Below, in pieces: positions 35,462-44,685 of a stretch of 64,000 nt of DNA. The DNA lies in assembly GCA_965263365.1 (NCBI GenBank), contig OZ253672.1:1116001-1180000 (forward strand). The letters run 5' to 3'. How positions within the stretch are numbered: the stretch's first letter is position 1; the number at the start of each line of letters is the position of its first letter. A program made the position numbers and the translations under genes. This DNA is from CANMUM01 sp965263365. Its GTDB lineage: Bacteria > Pseudomonadota > Alphaproteobacteria > Rhodobacterales > Rhodobacteraceae. Below the pieces are notes generated by a model. That model did not search any database, was not told where the DNA came from, and worked only from the letters and a program-made list of their open reading frames with translations.

Positions 35462-36190
35462 TTATTTTGCGGGTTGCAATCTTGACAATAAACCTGAAAA
35501 GATCTTTCTTCGCGCTAGCGGTATGCGACTGATCTCAAGCCCTGTAAATACGTGAACCGTATTTAAATCATTATCAATTACCGCATGATCAGACACCCAT
35601 CCTCCCATCATTAAATAAGACCGAAGTAAAGGTGGCATTGCACGCTGAGCTTGAGAAAGGTCTGGACGTCGCAATTTTAATTTTTTTGCAAATTCAAAAA
35701 TTCGCGGCGCTTTAATCCGGGGCATAATCTTTTCAGGCGCCAAATAGCGATCTTTAAGAAGAACTAGGGCTTCTGTGTGCTCTTGAATATGAGCTCCCTT
35801 AAAACTTGAACACCCAAACAACAAATCAATGTCATTTTCAAATACAAATTCGGTTAATTTTGCCCATGCAAGCCGAAGGATATCAGGGTCGTTCAATTCT
35901 GGATCCACGCAAAATCTTCCAAGTTCCAAAGACTTTCCACCCAAATCTTTAACGCGCTCCAAGTTGTAAAACTGTGCTGAGTAACTTTGATCAATGTCTT
36001 TGCCGCCTTCAAACGCCAACATTCTAAACGTGCAGACCAGCCGATTTTTTGCGTCAAAAATCAAACCGTGGATCGCTTTCGTATCGAGGGGGTCCCCGTC
36101 GACTTCGCCGTCGCGAAATAAACGACCTCGAAAGACTTGCGCCTCACGAATATCGGCGGGATCCTGAGAAAATCGGAAAAAATACTTCAT
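35462..36190 (-). CDS. olsB: L-ornithine N-alpha-acyltransferase OlsB-like
   Basis: The 242-residue GNAT-like acyltransferase has the OlsB pattern: EAQVFRGRLFRDG, LVCTFRML, LELGRFCVDPELNDPDILRLAW (positions ~85-115), LLFGCSSFKGA and the late MPPLLRSYLMMGGWVSDHAVID. OlsB links a 3-hydroxyacyl chain from ACP to ornithine, the first step of ornithine-lipid synthesis. OlsA is not in the window. It is downstream of bamE on the same strand. Confidence 0.88.
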   Translation of the reverse strand: MKYFFRFSQDPADIREAQVFRGRLFRDGEVDGDPLDTKAIHGLIFDAKNRLVCTFRMLAFEGGKDIDQSYSAQFYNLERVKDLGGKSLELGRFCVDPELNDPDILRLAWAKLTEFVFENDIDLLFGCSSFKGAHIQEHTEALVLLKDRYLAPEKIMPRIKAPRIFEFAKKLKLRRPDLSQAQRAMPPLLRSYLMMGGWVSDHAVIDNDLNTVHVFTGLEISRIPLARRKIFSGLLSRLQPAK

Positions 36191-36271
36191 AAAACAGCAC
36201 GCTCCATATCAGCACCAAGCTAAATGCGGACCATATGCATGAAATTTAACAAATATATGACAGAATTTAAA

Positions 36272-36709
36272 TTAGAAGAAATTCGAGGGATTTATCGATC
36301 CAAAGGCATCGAGCGCATGCTGCCACCATTTCAGCTCTTTACCACCTGTCGGTGTAACCGACTTCGACAAAGGTACATTTTGGCCATTTTCTTTTGACAA
36401 TTCGTCAACTCTTGAAACGCGATTGTTAGAACCAAAAGTCACCTGTAACACTCTGCGCTCTGCTGTACGTTCTGGCAAAGGCCCGCGCGCGACATCATAA
36501 GCCGAAATATAATACCAAATATTTTCACTTTGGCCCACAACCGTTGGACGCCCCCATTTTTCAACGACTGTTTCTCTTGAATCGACGCCGACTTGAATTT
36601 CCGCAACCTCTGCGCGCGTCGGCGCATAGCCGGTCGCATTACCAATTTCGCACCCCATCAATGCGACCACACAAGCTGAAATTATTAGAAAATTCTTCAA
36701 ATCAAACAC
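36272..36709 (-). CDS. bamE: Outer-membrane assembly lipoprotein BamE (SmpA/OmlA)
   Basis: The 145-residue precursor has a lipoprotein signal with lipobox LMGC, then VAEIQVGVDSRETVVEKWGRPT and IWYYISAYDV, which is the SmpA/OmlA fold. BamE supports insertion of beta-barrel proteins. The start is uncertain: GTG at 36709 or TTG at 36700 (giving MKNFLII...). Upstream lies a duplicated 17-bp sequence. It is divergent from the YceD gene, as in many alphaproteobacteria. Confidence 0.85.
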   Translation of the reverse strand: MFDLKNFLIISACVVALMGCEIGNATGYAPTRAEVAEIQVGVDSRETVVEKWGRPTVVGQSENIWYYISAYDVARGPLPERTAERRVLQVTFGSNNRVSRVDELSKENGQNVPLSKSVTPTGGKELKWWQHALDAFGSINPSNFF

Positions 36710-36712
36710 CGC

Positions 36713-36751
36713 GATCTTTTGCCTATTTACTTATGATCTTTTGCCTATTTA
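36713..36751. repeat. Direct repeat upstream of bamE
   Basis: GATCTTTTGCCTATTTA occurs at 36713-36729 and 36735-36751, with a 22-bp period. It lies in the bamE-YceD intergenic region immediately before the bamE start, where a promoter or ribosome-binding site would be. Confidence 0.9.
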
Positions 36752-36877
36752 TTAGAATGTCGTTTCGGCTTTTGCAAGCGTCAAACACCATCGGATCAAA
36801 TTGTTGCCGAATTGTTTTGAATGACACTGCAAGTTTCTCGCCAACATCATGGCAAAATGACTTGTCGCGTACTGCGA

Positions 36878-37450
36878 ATGAAGGTAACAAAAGCCATGCT
36901 CACTCAACATCAAATCTCGATCGCAAAACTTGACAAGTCCCGTTCCCATGACTTTGTTTGGAATATCGATCAAAAAGCTATCGATGAGATCATCAAAAAT
37001 TTGGATTTGCGTGCACTCGAAATCAATCATTATTCAGGTGTCTTAAATCCCGCACAGGGCGGATGGGATCTTGACGCGCAATTGAAATGCAAAGTCACGC
37101 AAAACTGCGTCATTTCAGGCGCCCCTGTTTATACCGAACTCGACTTGATGGTGAAACGTAAATTTCGCAAAAACATTGATATTGCCGATGAGGATGGCGC
37201 ACTTGAAGACGACTTTGACGACACACTTGAAGCATTACCGAGCAATATTGAACATATTGATCTGATCAACGAATCAATTTCATTGGCGATTCCGGATTTT
37301 CCGAAACTCAAAAAATATTTAGCGGAAGAATTTTGGTCGATTTCATCGCACGAAAGCGATTTTGAAGCCTCAGAAGAAGAAACAAAGCCATTTGCCCAAC
37401 TGAAAAAACTGATTTCTGATAAAAAAAACAACGATACTTCGTCAGAATAG
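36878..37450 (+). CDS. YceD family protein (DUF177)
   Basis: The protein matches YceD/DUF177: HDFVWNIDQKAIDEI, the segment GWDLDAQLKCKVTQNCVISGAPV with the conserved Cys pair, then acidic DEDGALEDDFDDTLEALP and HIDLINESISLAIPDFPK. The family sits before rpmF and is linked to 23S rRNA/L32 assembly. ATG 36878 gives 190 residues; ATG 36896, eleven bases after AAGG, is a good alternative. Confidence 0.87.
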   Translation: MKVTKAMLTQHQISIAKLDKSRSHDFVWNIDQKAIDEIIKNLDLRALEINHYSGVLNPAQGGWDLDAQLKCKVTQNCVISGAPVYTELDLMVKRKFRKNIDIADEDGALEDDFDDTLEALPSNIEHIDLINESISLAIPDFPKLKKYLAEEFWSISSHESDFEASEEETKPFAQLKKLISDKKNNDTSSE

Positions 37451-37512
37451 TCGATCAACACTTGATTTATACACAGAACTCCTGCATAGCGGCGCTCATA
37501 AGCATTTCGCAC

Positions 37513-37541
37513 TTGAGTAATTTATTGTTGCGTAATATATA
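37513..37541 (+). promoter_or_regulatory. Probable sigma-70 promoter of rpmF-plsX-fabH
   Basis: TTGAGT (37513-37518) is followed after exactly 17 bases by TATATA (37536-37541), 39 bp before the rpmF ATG. Confidence 0.55.
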
Positions 37542-37580
37542 ACCCCGAATGTTGAATATGAATTAGAAAAGGGAAACAAA

Positions 37581-37787
37581 ATGGCAGTCCCAAAGAGTAA
37601 AATTACCCGTTCAAAGGGTGGCATGCGTCGCGCTCACGATGCGTTAAAATCTTCAAATCCAAATGAATGCCCAAATTGCGGCGAATTGAAGCGCCCTCAT
37701 CATGTTTGTGGCGCTTGCGGTTATTATGATGATCGCGCTGTCGTCTCACAAGCTGACGAAATCGATCTGGATGACGACGCAGCTTAA
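37581..37787 (+). CDS. rpmF: 50S ribosomal protein L32
   Basis: The 68-residue protein begins MAVPKSKITRSKGGMRRAHD and has the zinc ribbon CPNCGELKRPHHVCGACGYY, so it is the zinc-binding form of L32. The acidic tail DEIDLDDDAA is longer than in E. coli. A strong Shine-Dalgarno sequence (AAGGGAAAC) precedes it. It is followed by plsX and fabH in the usual order. Confidence 0.97.
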   Translation: MAVPKSKITRSKGGMRRAHDALKSSNPNECPNCGELKRPHHVCGACGYYDDRAVVSQADEIDLDDDAA

Positions 37788-37841
37788 GCAGTTTGATTTT
37801 TTATTTGATTTGGCCTTTTTTCGCAAAGGTGAGTCACGCTC

Positions 37842-38882
37842 ATGAATACGACCGTAATCATCGCAGTAGACATCATGGGCTCAGACAAGGGCATCAAAAC
37901 GCTCCTTAAAGGTTTGGAGCGTTCCCGCCGCAAAAGCAAAGACCAAATTCGCTATCTCGTTTTCGGCAATGCGCCTGAGATCACATCCTCTCTTCAAAAA
38001 TTTGAAAAACTTCGAAATGTATGCGAAGTACGTCATTGTGAAGATGTTGTATCTATGGAAGATAAACCTTCACAAATTATGCGCCGAGGCAAGTCAACGT
38101 CCATGTACGCGGCTATTGAAGCAGTCAAAAACGGCGAAGCACAAGTCGCCGTTTCTTGCGGTAATACGGGGGCGCTTATGGCGCTATCCATGCTTATCCT
38201 TCGAAAACTCCCAAGTATAAATCGTCCGGCAATTGCGGTATTGTGGCCCTCTCGCTCTCCGAAAACAGGGTTAAACATCATGCTTGATGCAGGTGCAGAT
38301 ATCAAAGCTGATTCAGAAGATTTAGTTCAATTCGCAGTGATGGGCGCATCTTACGCCCGCAATGGTTTCGATATCGAAAAACCGCGCGTCGGATTGCTCA
38401 ATATTGGAACAGAAGCCCACAAAGGTCATCCTGAGCTCCAAGAAGCCAAAGAGCGTATTGAAAGCTTATCTCAAAATATGGAAATTGATTTTCTTGGCTT
38501 TGTTGAAGGAAATGACCTCACTCAAGACAAAGTTGATGTAATCGTTACCGACGGATTTACGGGGAATGTGGCTCTGAAAACAGGTGAAGGCGTGGCGCGT
38601 TTCATTAATGACAGCACAAAATTAGCTTTTATGCACAACTGGCTGTCGCGCATTGGCGCCACATTCGCTTTCACAGCTCTGCAAAGACTGCGTAAAAAGC
38701 TCGACCCCAGAAGATCAAATGGGGGCGTTTTTCTCGGTCTTAATGGAACCGTCATTAAATCACACGGCTCTTCAGATTACATAGCGATGTCTTCTGCAAT
38801 AAAACTGGCATATATCCTTGCTCAAAATGATTTTCATAGTAAGGTTACCAACAGACTTGCTAAAGTCTTGAGCCAAAGGTGA
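37842..38882 (+). CDS. plsX: Acyl-ACP:phosphate acyltransferase PlsX
   Basis: The 346-residue enzyme makes acyl-phosphate for phospholipid synthesis at the inner membrane. AVDIMGSDKG, SCGNTGALMALSMLILRKLP, GLLNIGTEAHKGHPELQEA and VTDGFTGNVALKTGEGV are conserved PlsX segments. It lies between rpmF and fabH (6-bp gap). Confidence 0.97.
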   Translation: MNTTVIIAVDIMGSDKGIKTLLKGLERSRRKSKDQIRYLVFGNAPEITSSLQKFEKLRNVCEVRHCEDVVSMEDKPSQIMRRGKSTSMYAAIEAVKNGEAQVAVSCGNTGALMALSMLILRKLPSINRPAIAVLWPSRSPKTGLNIMLDAGADIKADSEDLVQFAVMGASYARNGFDIEKPRVGLLNIGTEAHKGHPELQEAKERIESLSQNMEIDFLGFVEGNDLTQDKVDVIVTDGFTGNVALKTGEGVARFINDSTKLAFMHNWLSRIGATFAFTALQRLRKKLDPRRSNGGVFLGLNGTVIKSHGSSDYIAMSSAIKLAYILAQNDFHSKVTNRLAKVLSQR

Positions 38883-38888
38883 TTTTTA

Positions 38889-39851
38889 ATGTCGAATGTG
38901 AAAGCTGTCGTAGTTGCCACTGGGTCTTACTTACCTGAGCGCATTGTTGCAAATGATTGGTTTTCAACATTTCTTGACACATCAGATGAATGGATTCGTG
39001 ATCGTTCCGGAATCGAACGACGGCATTTTGCAGCCGATGGCGAATTCACATCAGATCTAGCGACCAAAGCCGCGCTTGATGCCCTTCACTCCGGCAGTAT
39101 CGACCCGACAACACTTGACGCCGTTATCGTCGCGACCGCGACGCCTGACGAAACTTTCCCCGCAACCGCAACAAAAGTACAATCTCAAATCGGAATGATT
39201 GGAGGTTTTGCCTTTGACATGTCAGCCGCATGTGCGGGATTTATTTATGCATTCGCCAACGCAGACGCCCTCATCCGTTCAGGGCAAGCCAAGCGTGTCT
39301 TGGTCATTGGCGCCGAAACTTTTTCGCGCATCTTAGACTGGGAAGATCGGGGTAGCTGCGTTTTGTTCGGTGATGGCGCTGGTGCAGTGATTTTAGAAGG
39401 GCAATCGGGTGACCGCGGCATATTATCCACTGATTTAAATTCTGCGGGCCAATATCATGATCTGCTTTATGTTGATGGTGGCGTTTCAACGAGCAATAGT
39501 TCAGGAAAATTACGGATGAAAGGTCGAGAAGTTTTCAAACACGCCGTTGAAAAGCTCGCTAAAACCGCCGAAACTTCCCTTGAGCGCGCGGGGCTTACAA
39601 AAAACGATATCGACTGGATGGTTCCTCATCAAGCTAATCTCCGCATTATCAAAGCAACCGCCCAAAAAATGGAACTCCCTTTGGATCAAGTCATTTTAAC
39701 TGTCCAAGATCACGGAAACACCTCTGCAGCCTCGATCCCCCTTGCGCTAGATGTGGGTGTAAAATCAAAGAAAATTTTAGCCGGTCAAAACATTGCGATT
39801 GAAGCTATCGGCGGAGGCCTTGTGTGGGGTTCGGCAATCGTGAAATGGTAA
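38889..39851 (+). CDS. fabH: 3-Oxoacyl-ACP synthase III
   Basis: The 320-residue condensing enzyme starts fatty-acid synthesis from acetyl-CoA and malonyl-ACP. The catalytic triad is visible as Cys in MSAACAGFIYAF, His in MVPHQANLRII and Asn in DHGNTSAASIP. It is followed by ihfA, as in many alphaproteobacteria. Confidence 0.97.
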   Translation: MSNVKAVVVATGSYLPERIVANDWFSTFLDTSDEWIRDRSGIERRHFAADGEFTSDLATKAALDALHSGSIDPTTLDAVIVATATPDETFPATATKVQSQIGMIGGFAFDMSAACAGFIYAFANADALIRSGQAKRVLVIGAETFSRILDWEDRGSCVLFGDGAGAVILEGQSGDRGILSTDLNSAGQYHDLLYVDGGVSTSNSSGKLRMKGREVFKHAVEKLAKTAETSLERAGLTKNDIDWMVPHQANLRIIKATAQKMELPLDQVILTVQDHGNTSAASIPLALDVGVKSKKILAGQNIAIEAIGGGLVWGSAIVKW

Positions 39852-39936
39852 TGCGCAATTTAAGTTCAAATAAATGCGCAATGACATTGATTTATTTGAA
39901 TATTTAAGTAAATTAAGTGATCGAAGGGAGTATATA

Positions 39937-40248
39937 ATGTCAAAAACAATAACTCGTCTCGATATTAGTGAAGCGCTTGTGCAAGAAATCGGTCTCCCAA
40001 GAACCGAAACAATTGAACTTTTGGAACTTGTACTGACTGAAATTTCTGACGCTGCAAGGCGTGGTGAAGATATAAAAATCTCTCATTTTGGTACCTTTAG
40101 CCTCCTCGATAAAGTTCAAAGGGTCGGACGTAACCCGAAAACCGGCGAAGAAGTTCCGATCACACCTCGTAAAGTGATTTCCTTTCGCCCCTCACAATCG
40201 CTTCGTTCAAGCGTGAATGAAGGCTGCCTCAAAATATTTAATCGCTAA
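39937..40248 (+). CDS. ihfA: Integration host factor subunit alpha
   Basis: The 103-residue DNA-bending protein shows TITRLDISEALVQEIGLPRTE, FGTFSLLDKVQRVGRNPKTGEEVPI (beta arm, ~50-75) and RKVISFRPSQSLR. The ATG at 39937 follows GAAGGGAG at a good distance; the frame is open further upstream but without a ribosome-binding site. It is followed 9 bp later by the merR gene. Confidence 0.95.
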   Translation: MSKTITRLDISEALVQEIGLPRTETIELLELVLTEISDAARRGEDIKISHFGTFSLLDKVQRVGRNPKTGEEVPITPRKVISFRPSQSLRSSVNEGCLKIFNR

Positions 40249-40257
40249 TTTGACTTT

Positions 40258-40680
40258 ATGAAAAAATCAGCAAAGGCCTACCGGAATATTCGAGAAGCTG
40301 CGCAAGAAATTGGCGTCGAAATGCATGTTTTAAGATTTTGGGAGAGTAAATTCGAATCCTTAAAACCAATGACAAGAGGTGGCTCACGTCGTTTTTATTC
40401 GACAAAAGATATGGATCTCCTCCAAACATTGCGCCAATTGCTTCATGTCGAAGGCCATACAATCAAAGCCGTAAATCGCATTTTTGATAGCGACGGCGTC
40501 GCCAATACGGTCAAAAAAACACTCAAATCAATTGAGCAACTCAATGAGATTTCAAATCAGCCTGAAATTCGCAATGTCGAGCCTAAAAATGCGAGCATTC
40601 AGCTCTTGATCGACGAGTGTGACAACTTGATTCAATCAGCTAAGAAACATATCGATACTTTAAAGAACATATTGGCTTAA
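40258..40680 (+). CDS. MerR family transcriptional regulator
   Basis: The 140-residue protein has the MerR helix-turn-helix: YRNIREAAQEIGVEMHVLRFWESKF, followed by the wing GGSRRFYSTKDMDLL and a dimerisation helix. The C-terminal part lacks the metal-binding Cys of metal sensors. It occupies the conserved place after ihfA and before a tRNA-Pro gene. The signal is unknown. Confidence 0.92.
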   Translation: MKKSAKAYRNIREAAQEIGVEMHVLRFWESKFESLKPMTRGGSRRFYSTKDMDLLQTLRQLLHVEGHTIKAVNRIFDSDGVANTVKKTLKSIEQLNEISNQPEIRNVEPKNASIQLLIDECDNLIQSAKKHIDTLKNILA

Positions 40681-40728
40681 TACGGGCTTGCGTCCCTATT
40701 CTCATCAATCTATATATTTGCGACATGT

Positions 40729-40805
40729 CGGGCTATAGCGCAGTCTGGTAGCGCGTTCGTCTGGGGGACGAGAGGTCGTAGGTTCGAATCCTGCTAGCCC
40801 GACCA
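40729..40805 (+). tRNA. tRNA-Pro (GGG)
   Basis: CGGGCTA pairs with TAGCCCG (40795-40801); discriminator A and encoded CCA follow. The anticodon loop CTGGGGG gives GGG, and GGTTCGAATCC is the T arm. Confidence 0.96.
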
Positions 40806-40898
40806 CTAAATTAACTTGGCTTGATTCAAATTTGCTTTCATTGCTTGTGCAATCCACATATAGGCAAAGCTAAATATGGCTGAAATGGGAAAATTGAA

Positions 40899-41984
40899 AT
40901 GACACGTATCGGCGTTTTATCAGATCAAGACATTTCAGATCTCATTGAAGCAGAGACCATTTCCGCTCTTTCTCCAATTCCTGAAGCCAATATTCAACCT
41001 GCGTCGCTCGACCTGCGCCTAGGAGAATTTGCGTATCGCCTGCCCGCTTCTGTTCTTCCGGGAAAAAGTGTGAAAGTTCACGAAATTCTCGACGAATTTT
41101 CAATGCACAAAATGTCCCTCGAAAACGGTGCTGTACTTGAAAAAAACTGTGTTTATATCGTCCCCCTCATGGAAAGCCTAAAGCTCCCTTCTGAAATGGA
41201 TGCAATTGCCAATGCAAAGTCCACAACAGGTCGCCTCGATGTATTTACGCGCTTGATTACGGATTATGGCGTGGAATTTGACCGTGTTCCTAAAGGTTAT
41301 ATTGGCCCCCTTTTTGCGGAAGTTTCACCAAGATCATTTTCGGTACTCGTCCGCCCCGGCATGCGGCTTAACCAGATCCGTTTTCGAATCGGACAAACCG
41401 CTTTAAACGACCAACAAATCAAAAAACTCCATACCAACACACCACTCGTGAACACCAAACCTCACATTGACGATGGGCTTGGTTTTTCAGTCGATCTTTC
41501 AAACCCGTCAAATCAAGCCGTCGGATACCGTGCACGCCCTCATACGGGCCTAATCGACCTTGATCTTATAGATCATTATAATGTGGAAGATTATTGGGAC
41601 AAAGTATATGCGCAAAATGGTCGGATCATTTTGGATCCGGGCGCGTTCTATATTCTAGCTAGTCGAGAAGAAGTGACAATTCCCGCAGAGCTTGCCTGTG
41701 AAATGGCGCCCTACGTCGCAATGGTAGGAGAATTCCGCGTTCATTACGCTGGTTTTTTTGATCCAGGATTTGGCATGAACGAAACAGGTGGCGCAGGTTC
41801 ACGCGGCGTTTTAGAAGTACGCTGCCACGAGGCTCCTTTTGTTTTAAATGACGGGCAACGCGTTGGACGACTTGTTTTTGAGCAAATGAACAGAGTTCCG
41901 CAAAAACTTTACGGCACCCCAATCGGCTCGAACTACCAAGCACAAGGTTTGAAACTGGCTAAGCAATTCAAGCAGTCGATTTAA
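40899..41984 (+). CDS. dcd: dCTP deaminase, long alphaproteobacterial form
   Basis: The 361-residue protein is about twice the size of E. coli Dcd and contains two related beta-barrel halves. IQPASLDLRLGEFAYRLP and AKSTTGRLDVFTRLI are in the first half; YILASREEVTIPAELACEM and GFFDPGFGMNETGGAGSRGVLEVR in the second, with the catalytic-type Glu and the nucleotide loop. It supplies dUTP for dTMP synthesis. The long form is usual in alphaproteobacteria. Confidence 0.93.
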   Translation: MTRIGVLSDQDISDLIEAETISALSPIPEANIQPASLDLRLGEFAYRLPASVLPGKSVKVHEILDEFSMHKMSLENGAVLEKNCVYIVPLMESLKLPSEMDAIANAKSTTGRLDVFTRLITDYGVEFDRVPKGYIGPLFAEVSPRSFSVLVRPGMRLNQIRFRIGQTALNDQQIKKLHTNTPLVNTKPHIDDGLGFSVDLSNPSNQAVGYRARPHTGLIDLDLIDHYNVEDYWDKVYAQNGRIILDPGAFYILASREEVTIPAELACEMAPYVAMVGEFRVHYAGFFDPGFGMNETGGAGSRGVLEVRCHEAPFVLNDGQRVGRLVFEQMNRVPQKLYGTPIGSNYQAQGLKLAKQFKQSI

Positions 41985-42196
41985 CGGCGTACTGCCCGCA
42001 TTTTTTTGCGGTCAATTTTAGGAGCCGGCGCATTCGAAGTCTGGTCGATTTGAATTTCACCTTGATCCTCAAATCGATGATTATCGTTCTTTGAGCCGCG
42101 ATTGGCGAACATATTCGCGCCAGATCTAATCCCTTTTCTCAAGACTTGTGCAAAAATTATACGCACAACCATAGATATAATGCGATTTAAATTCAT
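41981..42196 (-). CDS. Small hypothetical protein downstream of scpB
   Basis: The 71-residue protein begins with an amphipathic or membrane-surface helix (MNLNRIISMVVRIIFAQVL), then a basic linker and an unstructured tail ending RKKMRAVRR. The ATG at 42196 has GAGG eight bases upstream. It is probably the last gene of the scp operon, where relatives often carry a similar small protein. It overlaps the dcd stop by 4 bp. The function is unknown. Confidence 0.65.
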   Translation of the reverse strand: MNLNRIISMVVRIIFAQVLRKGIRSGANMFANRGSKNDNHRFEDQGEIQIDQTSNAPAPKIDRKKMRAVRR

Positions 42197-42247
42197 AAAA
42201 AACCTCATAAGCTAATGACAAACAAATAGGCACTATGCCTTGATAAA

Positions 42248-42913
42248 TCAATCAAATTCATCTTCTGTGTCAATGACCTCTTCGAAATCATCGTCATAAT
42301 CACCTTCAAATTCACGATGATTGTCAACGTGCTCACCCTCTTCAGGTGCCTCTCCACTCCGCGCTTCATCCTCCTCTATCCTACGATTAAGAAGACCCGA
42401 TTCGCGAAGTTCGGCAATCCCTGGTAGGTCGCGCGTTGAGGAAAGTCCAAAATGATCTAAAAAGTGCGTTGTGGTTAAAAAGGTAATGGGTCGTCCCGGT
42501 GTTTCACGGCGTTTCCCAAGCTTAATCCATTCAAGTGCGAGCAATTGATCAAGTGTTCCCTTTGAAACGGCCACTCCCCGTATTTCTTCGATTTCCGCAC
42601 GCGTTGTTGGCTCATGATATGCAATAATCGCAAGCGTCTCCATTGCCGCCCGCGACAATTTGCGCTCAGAAGTTATTTCCTTACTTAAATACTCTGCCAT
42701 ATCTGGCGCCGTTCGAAATGCGTAGCTGTCTCCAATGCGCTTCAATTCCACACCTCTTTGCGCATAAAAATCAATTAAGTTCTCAAGCGCAGGGCGCAAA
42801 TTCGTTTCATCAGGAAATTTACGCTGTAGTTCAGGAAAGCTCAAAGGTTTTTCGCTTGCAAAAAGAATGGCTTCAAGCGCGCGCTCTATATCAATGAAAT
42901 CACCATCACTCAT
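42248..42913 (-). CDS. scpB: Segregation and condensation protein B
   Basis: The 221-residue winged-helix protein has ERALEAILFASEKPLSFPEL, RAAMETLAIIAYHEPTTRAEIEEIRGV (~90-115) and GRPITFLTTTHFLDHFGL. With ScpA and SMC it compacts chromosomes. The acidic tail after residue 175 is rich in Glu and Asp. It follows scpA by 1 bp. Confidence 0.96.
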   Translation of the reverse strand: MSDGDFIDIERALEAILFASEKPLSFPELQRKFPDETNLRPALENLIDFYAQRGVELKRIGDSYAFRTAPDMAEYLSKEITSERKLSRAAMETLAIIAYHEPTTRAEIEEIRGVAVSKGTLDQLLALEWIKLGKRRETPGRPITFLTTTHFLDHFGLSSTRDLPGIAELRESGLLNRRIEEDEARSGEAPEEGEHVDNHREFEGDYDDDFEEVIDTEDEFD

Positions 42914-42914
42914 A

Positions 42915-43688
42915 TCAATTCAATCCTTCCTGTGACCTCAGATCAATACGACCGAATGTTTGACTTTGCGCAAGCTCAATTTGACCCTCCTTCACAAGCT
43001 GCAATACAGCCGCAAAATTTGCAGCAATGGCAACGCGCGCTTTTTGGGGTTCATCGCGCCATTCTTTAGGAATAAAACTCTTAAGATCGCGCCACTCATG
43101 CCAGCTTCCAAGCAATCCACGCATGCGATCCAGCGCTTCTTCCATTGTCAAAACCGGGCCATGAGAGAAACTCAAAGGCACAAAATCTTCACGGGTTTTA
43201 ATGCGCGCATATACCGTTAATAGATCGAATAAATTCGCTGTATAGGTAATTTTTATAATGTTTTCAATATTTTCAGCCTGTCCCCTCGCGAAGAAATTTT
43301 TACCTAAATGATCCCTAGCCATTAGTTTTTTAGAAGCATCACGCATTGCAGATAAACGCTCAAGTTGAAATGCAAGATGGGCAGCCAAATCTTCTGCACT
43401 CGGCTCATCATCACCCGGTTCGGGCGGCAACAGCAATTTAGACTTCAAAAATGCAAGCCAAGCTGCCATCACTAAATAGTCGGCCGCCAATTCTATACGC
43501 AAATCTTTAGCTGTGCTTACGAATTCAAGATAGTTTTCGGCGAGTTCCAGGACAGAAATTTCGCGCAAGTCTACTTTTTGTGTACGCGCCATCGCAAGCA
43601 AAAGATCTAAAGGGCCTTCATAACCGTCAATATCTATTAAAAATTGCTCACTCGCGAGCTGAGATGTTTGGGGAACGCGGTCATTCAT
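42915..43688 (-). CDS. scpA: Segregation and condensation protein A
   Basis: The 257-residue kleisin bridges the SMC heads. YEGPLDLLLAMARTQKVDLREISVLELAENYL (start of the SMC-neck binding domain) and LVMAAWLAFLKSKLLLP are diagnostic, and ARVAIAANFAAVLQLVKEGQIEL is the C-terminal winged helix. It overlaps nagZ by 8 bp. Confidence 0.96.
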   Translation of the reverse strand: MNDRVPQTSQLASEQFLIDIDGYEGPLDLLLAMARTQKVDLREISVLELAENYLEFVSTAKDLRIELAADYLVMAAWLAFLKSKLLLPPEPGDDEPSAEDLAAHLAFQLERLSAMRDASKKLMARDHLGKNFFARGQAENIENIIKITYTANLFDLLTVYARIKTREDFVPLSFSHGPVLTMEEALDRMRGLLGSWHEWRDLKSFIPKEWRDEPQKARVAIAANFAAVLQLVKEGQIELAQSQTFGRIDLRSQEGLN

Positions 43689-44685
43689 TAGACGGTATTT
43701 GCTTCAAATATTCCAATTTTTCTTTTTGACTTAAGGCTGCTAATTTCTGTGTAGCGTATATGAGCTCCAATTGCTCTGTCAAATGCGAAGATGTATAAAG
43801 ATCACTTTCATATAAGTCCTTTATATCAATGAATTTCCCCGAACAACTCAAGGCAATATCCGCCCCAACCTCTAAGGTTTGACGCGCAAGTTCACTTTGT
43901 GAGCCTTTGAGCGCCTTCATATCGAGATCATCTGACATCATAATGCCGTTAAATCCTACCTTTTTTCTAATAAAATCAAAGCCCTTACGCGATAATGTTA
44001 ACGTACTCACATCATCAATCTGAGGGTAATGAATATGGGCGCACATACCGAATTCATAATCATCTAAGCCTGCAAAAACCTTACAATCATCTGGCAATTG
44101 ATCACCGAGAGGATCCTTATCAAATACAACCACCGGCAGTTCTTTGTGACTATCGACTTCACCACGGCCATGACCTGGAATATGCTTCGCAACTGCAAAC
44201 ACACCACCGTCCATCATTGCCCTTCGTGCGATTTTTGCAATTTGAACGACACGCTCAACAGAACCATGGAATGTCCGATCTTGTAAAAACTCTGCCGTCA
44301 TCGGCCAGCGTAAATCCAAACAAGGTGCACAATTTACATCGATGCCCATTTGCATCAGATCATCAGCGATCAGGCGATGATGCGCGTATATCGCATCTTC
44401 GAGTTCTTGCCCCTTGAGACCATCATATGAGCGTACAGAGGGCAATTGATTCCAAAACGGCGGAAACAGGCGCTGTACGCGCCCGCCCTCTTGATCAATA
44501 AAAATTCTCGTCACACCAGCAGTTGTCGACTTAATGTCATCAATCAAGGCTCTCAATTGCTCGGGATTGTCGACATTTCTGACAAAGGGAATCACACCAA
44601 GAGGCGGTTCCGCTTGGATGAGATTCCGTTCGTCTGGTGTTAAGGTTTGGCCTTTAATTCCGATTATGAAGGGCCGCGTTTTCAT
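43681..44685 (-). CDS. nagZ: Beta-N-acetylhexosaminidase NagZ
   Basis: The 334-residue GH3 enzyme releases GlcNAc from anhydro-muropeptides during wall recycling. RIFIDQEGGRVQRL, VAKHIPGHGRGEVDSHKELPVV (the catalytic His/Asp loop near residue 165) and GIMMSDDLDMKAL with the nucleophile Asp are present. No signal peptide is seen, so it is cytoplasmic. It overlaps both neighbours. Confidence 0.96.
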   Translation of the reverse strand: MKTRPFIIGIKGQTLTPDERNLIQAEPPLGVIPFVRNVDNPEQLRALIDDIKSTTAGVTRIFIDQEGGRVQRLFPPFWNQLPSVRSYDGLKGQELEDAIYAHHRLIADDLMQMGIDVNCAPCLDLRWPMTAEFLQDRTFHGSVERVVQIAKIARRAMMDGGVFAVAKHIPGHGRGEVDSHKELPVVVFDKDPLGDQLPDDCKVFAGLDDYEFGMCAHIHYPQIDDVSTLTLSRKGFDFIRKKVGFNGIMMSDDLDMKALKGSQSELARQTLEVGADIALSCSGKFIDIKDLYESDLYTSSHLTEQLELIYATQKLAALSQKEKLEYLKQIPSNE

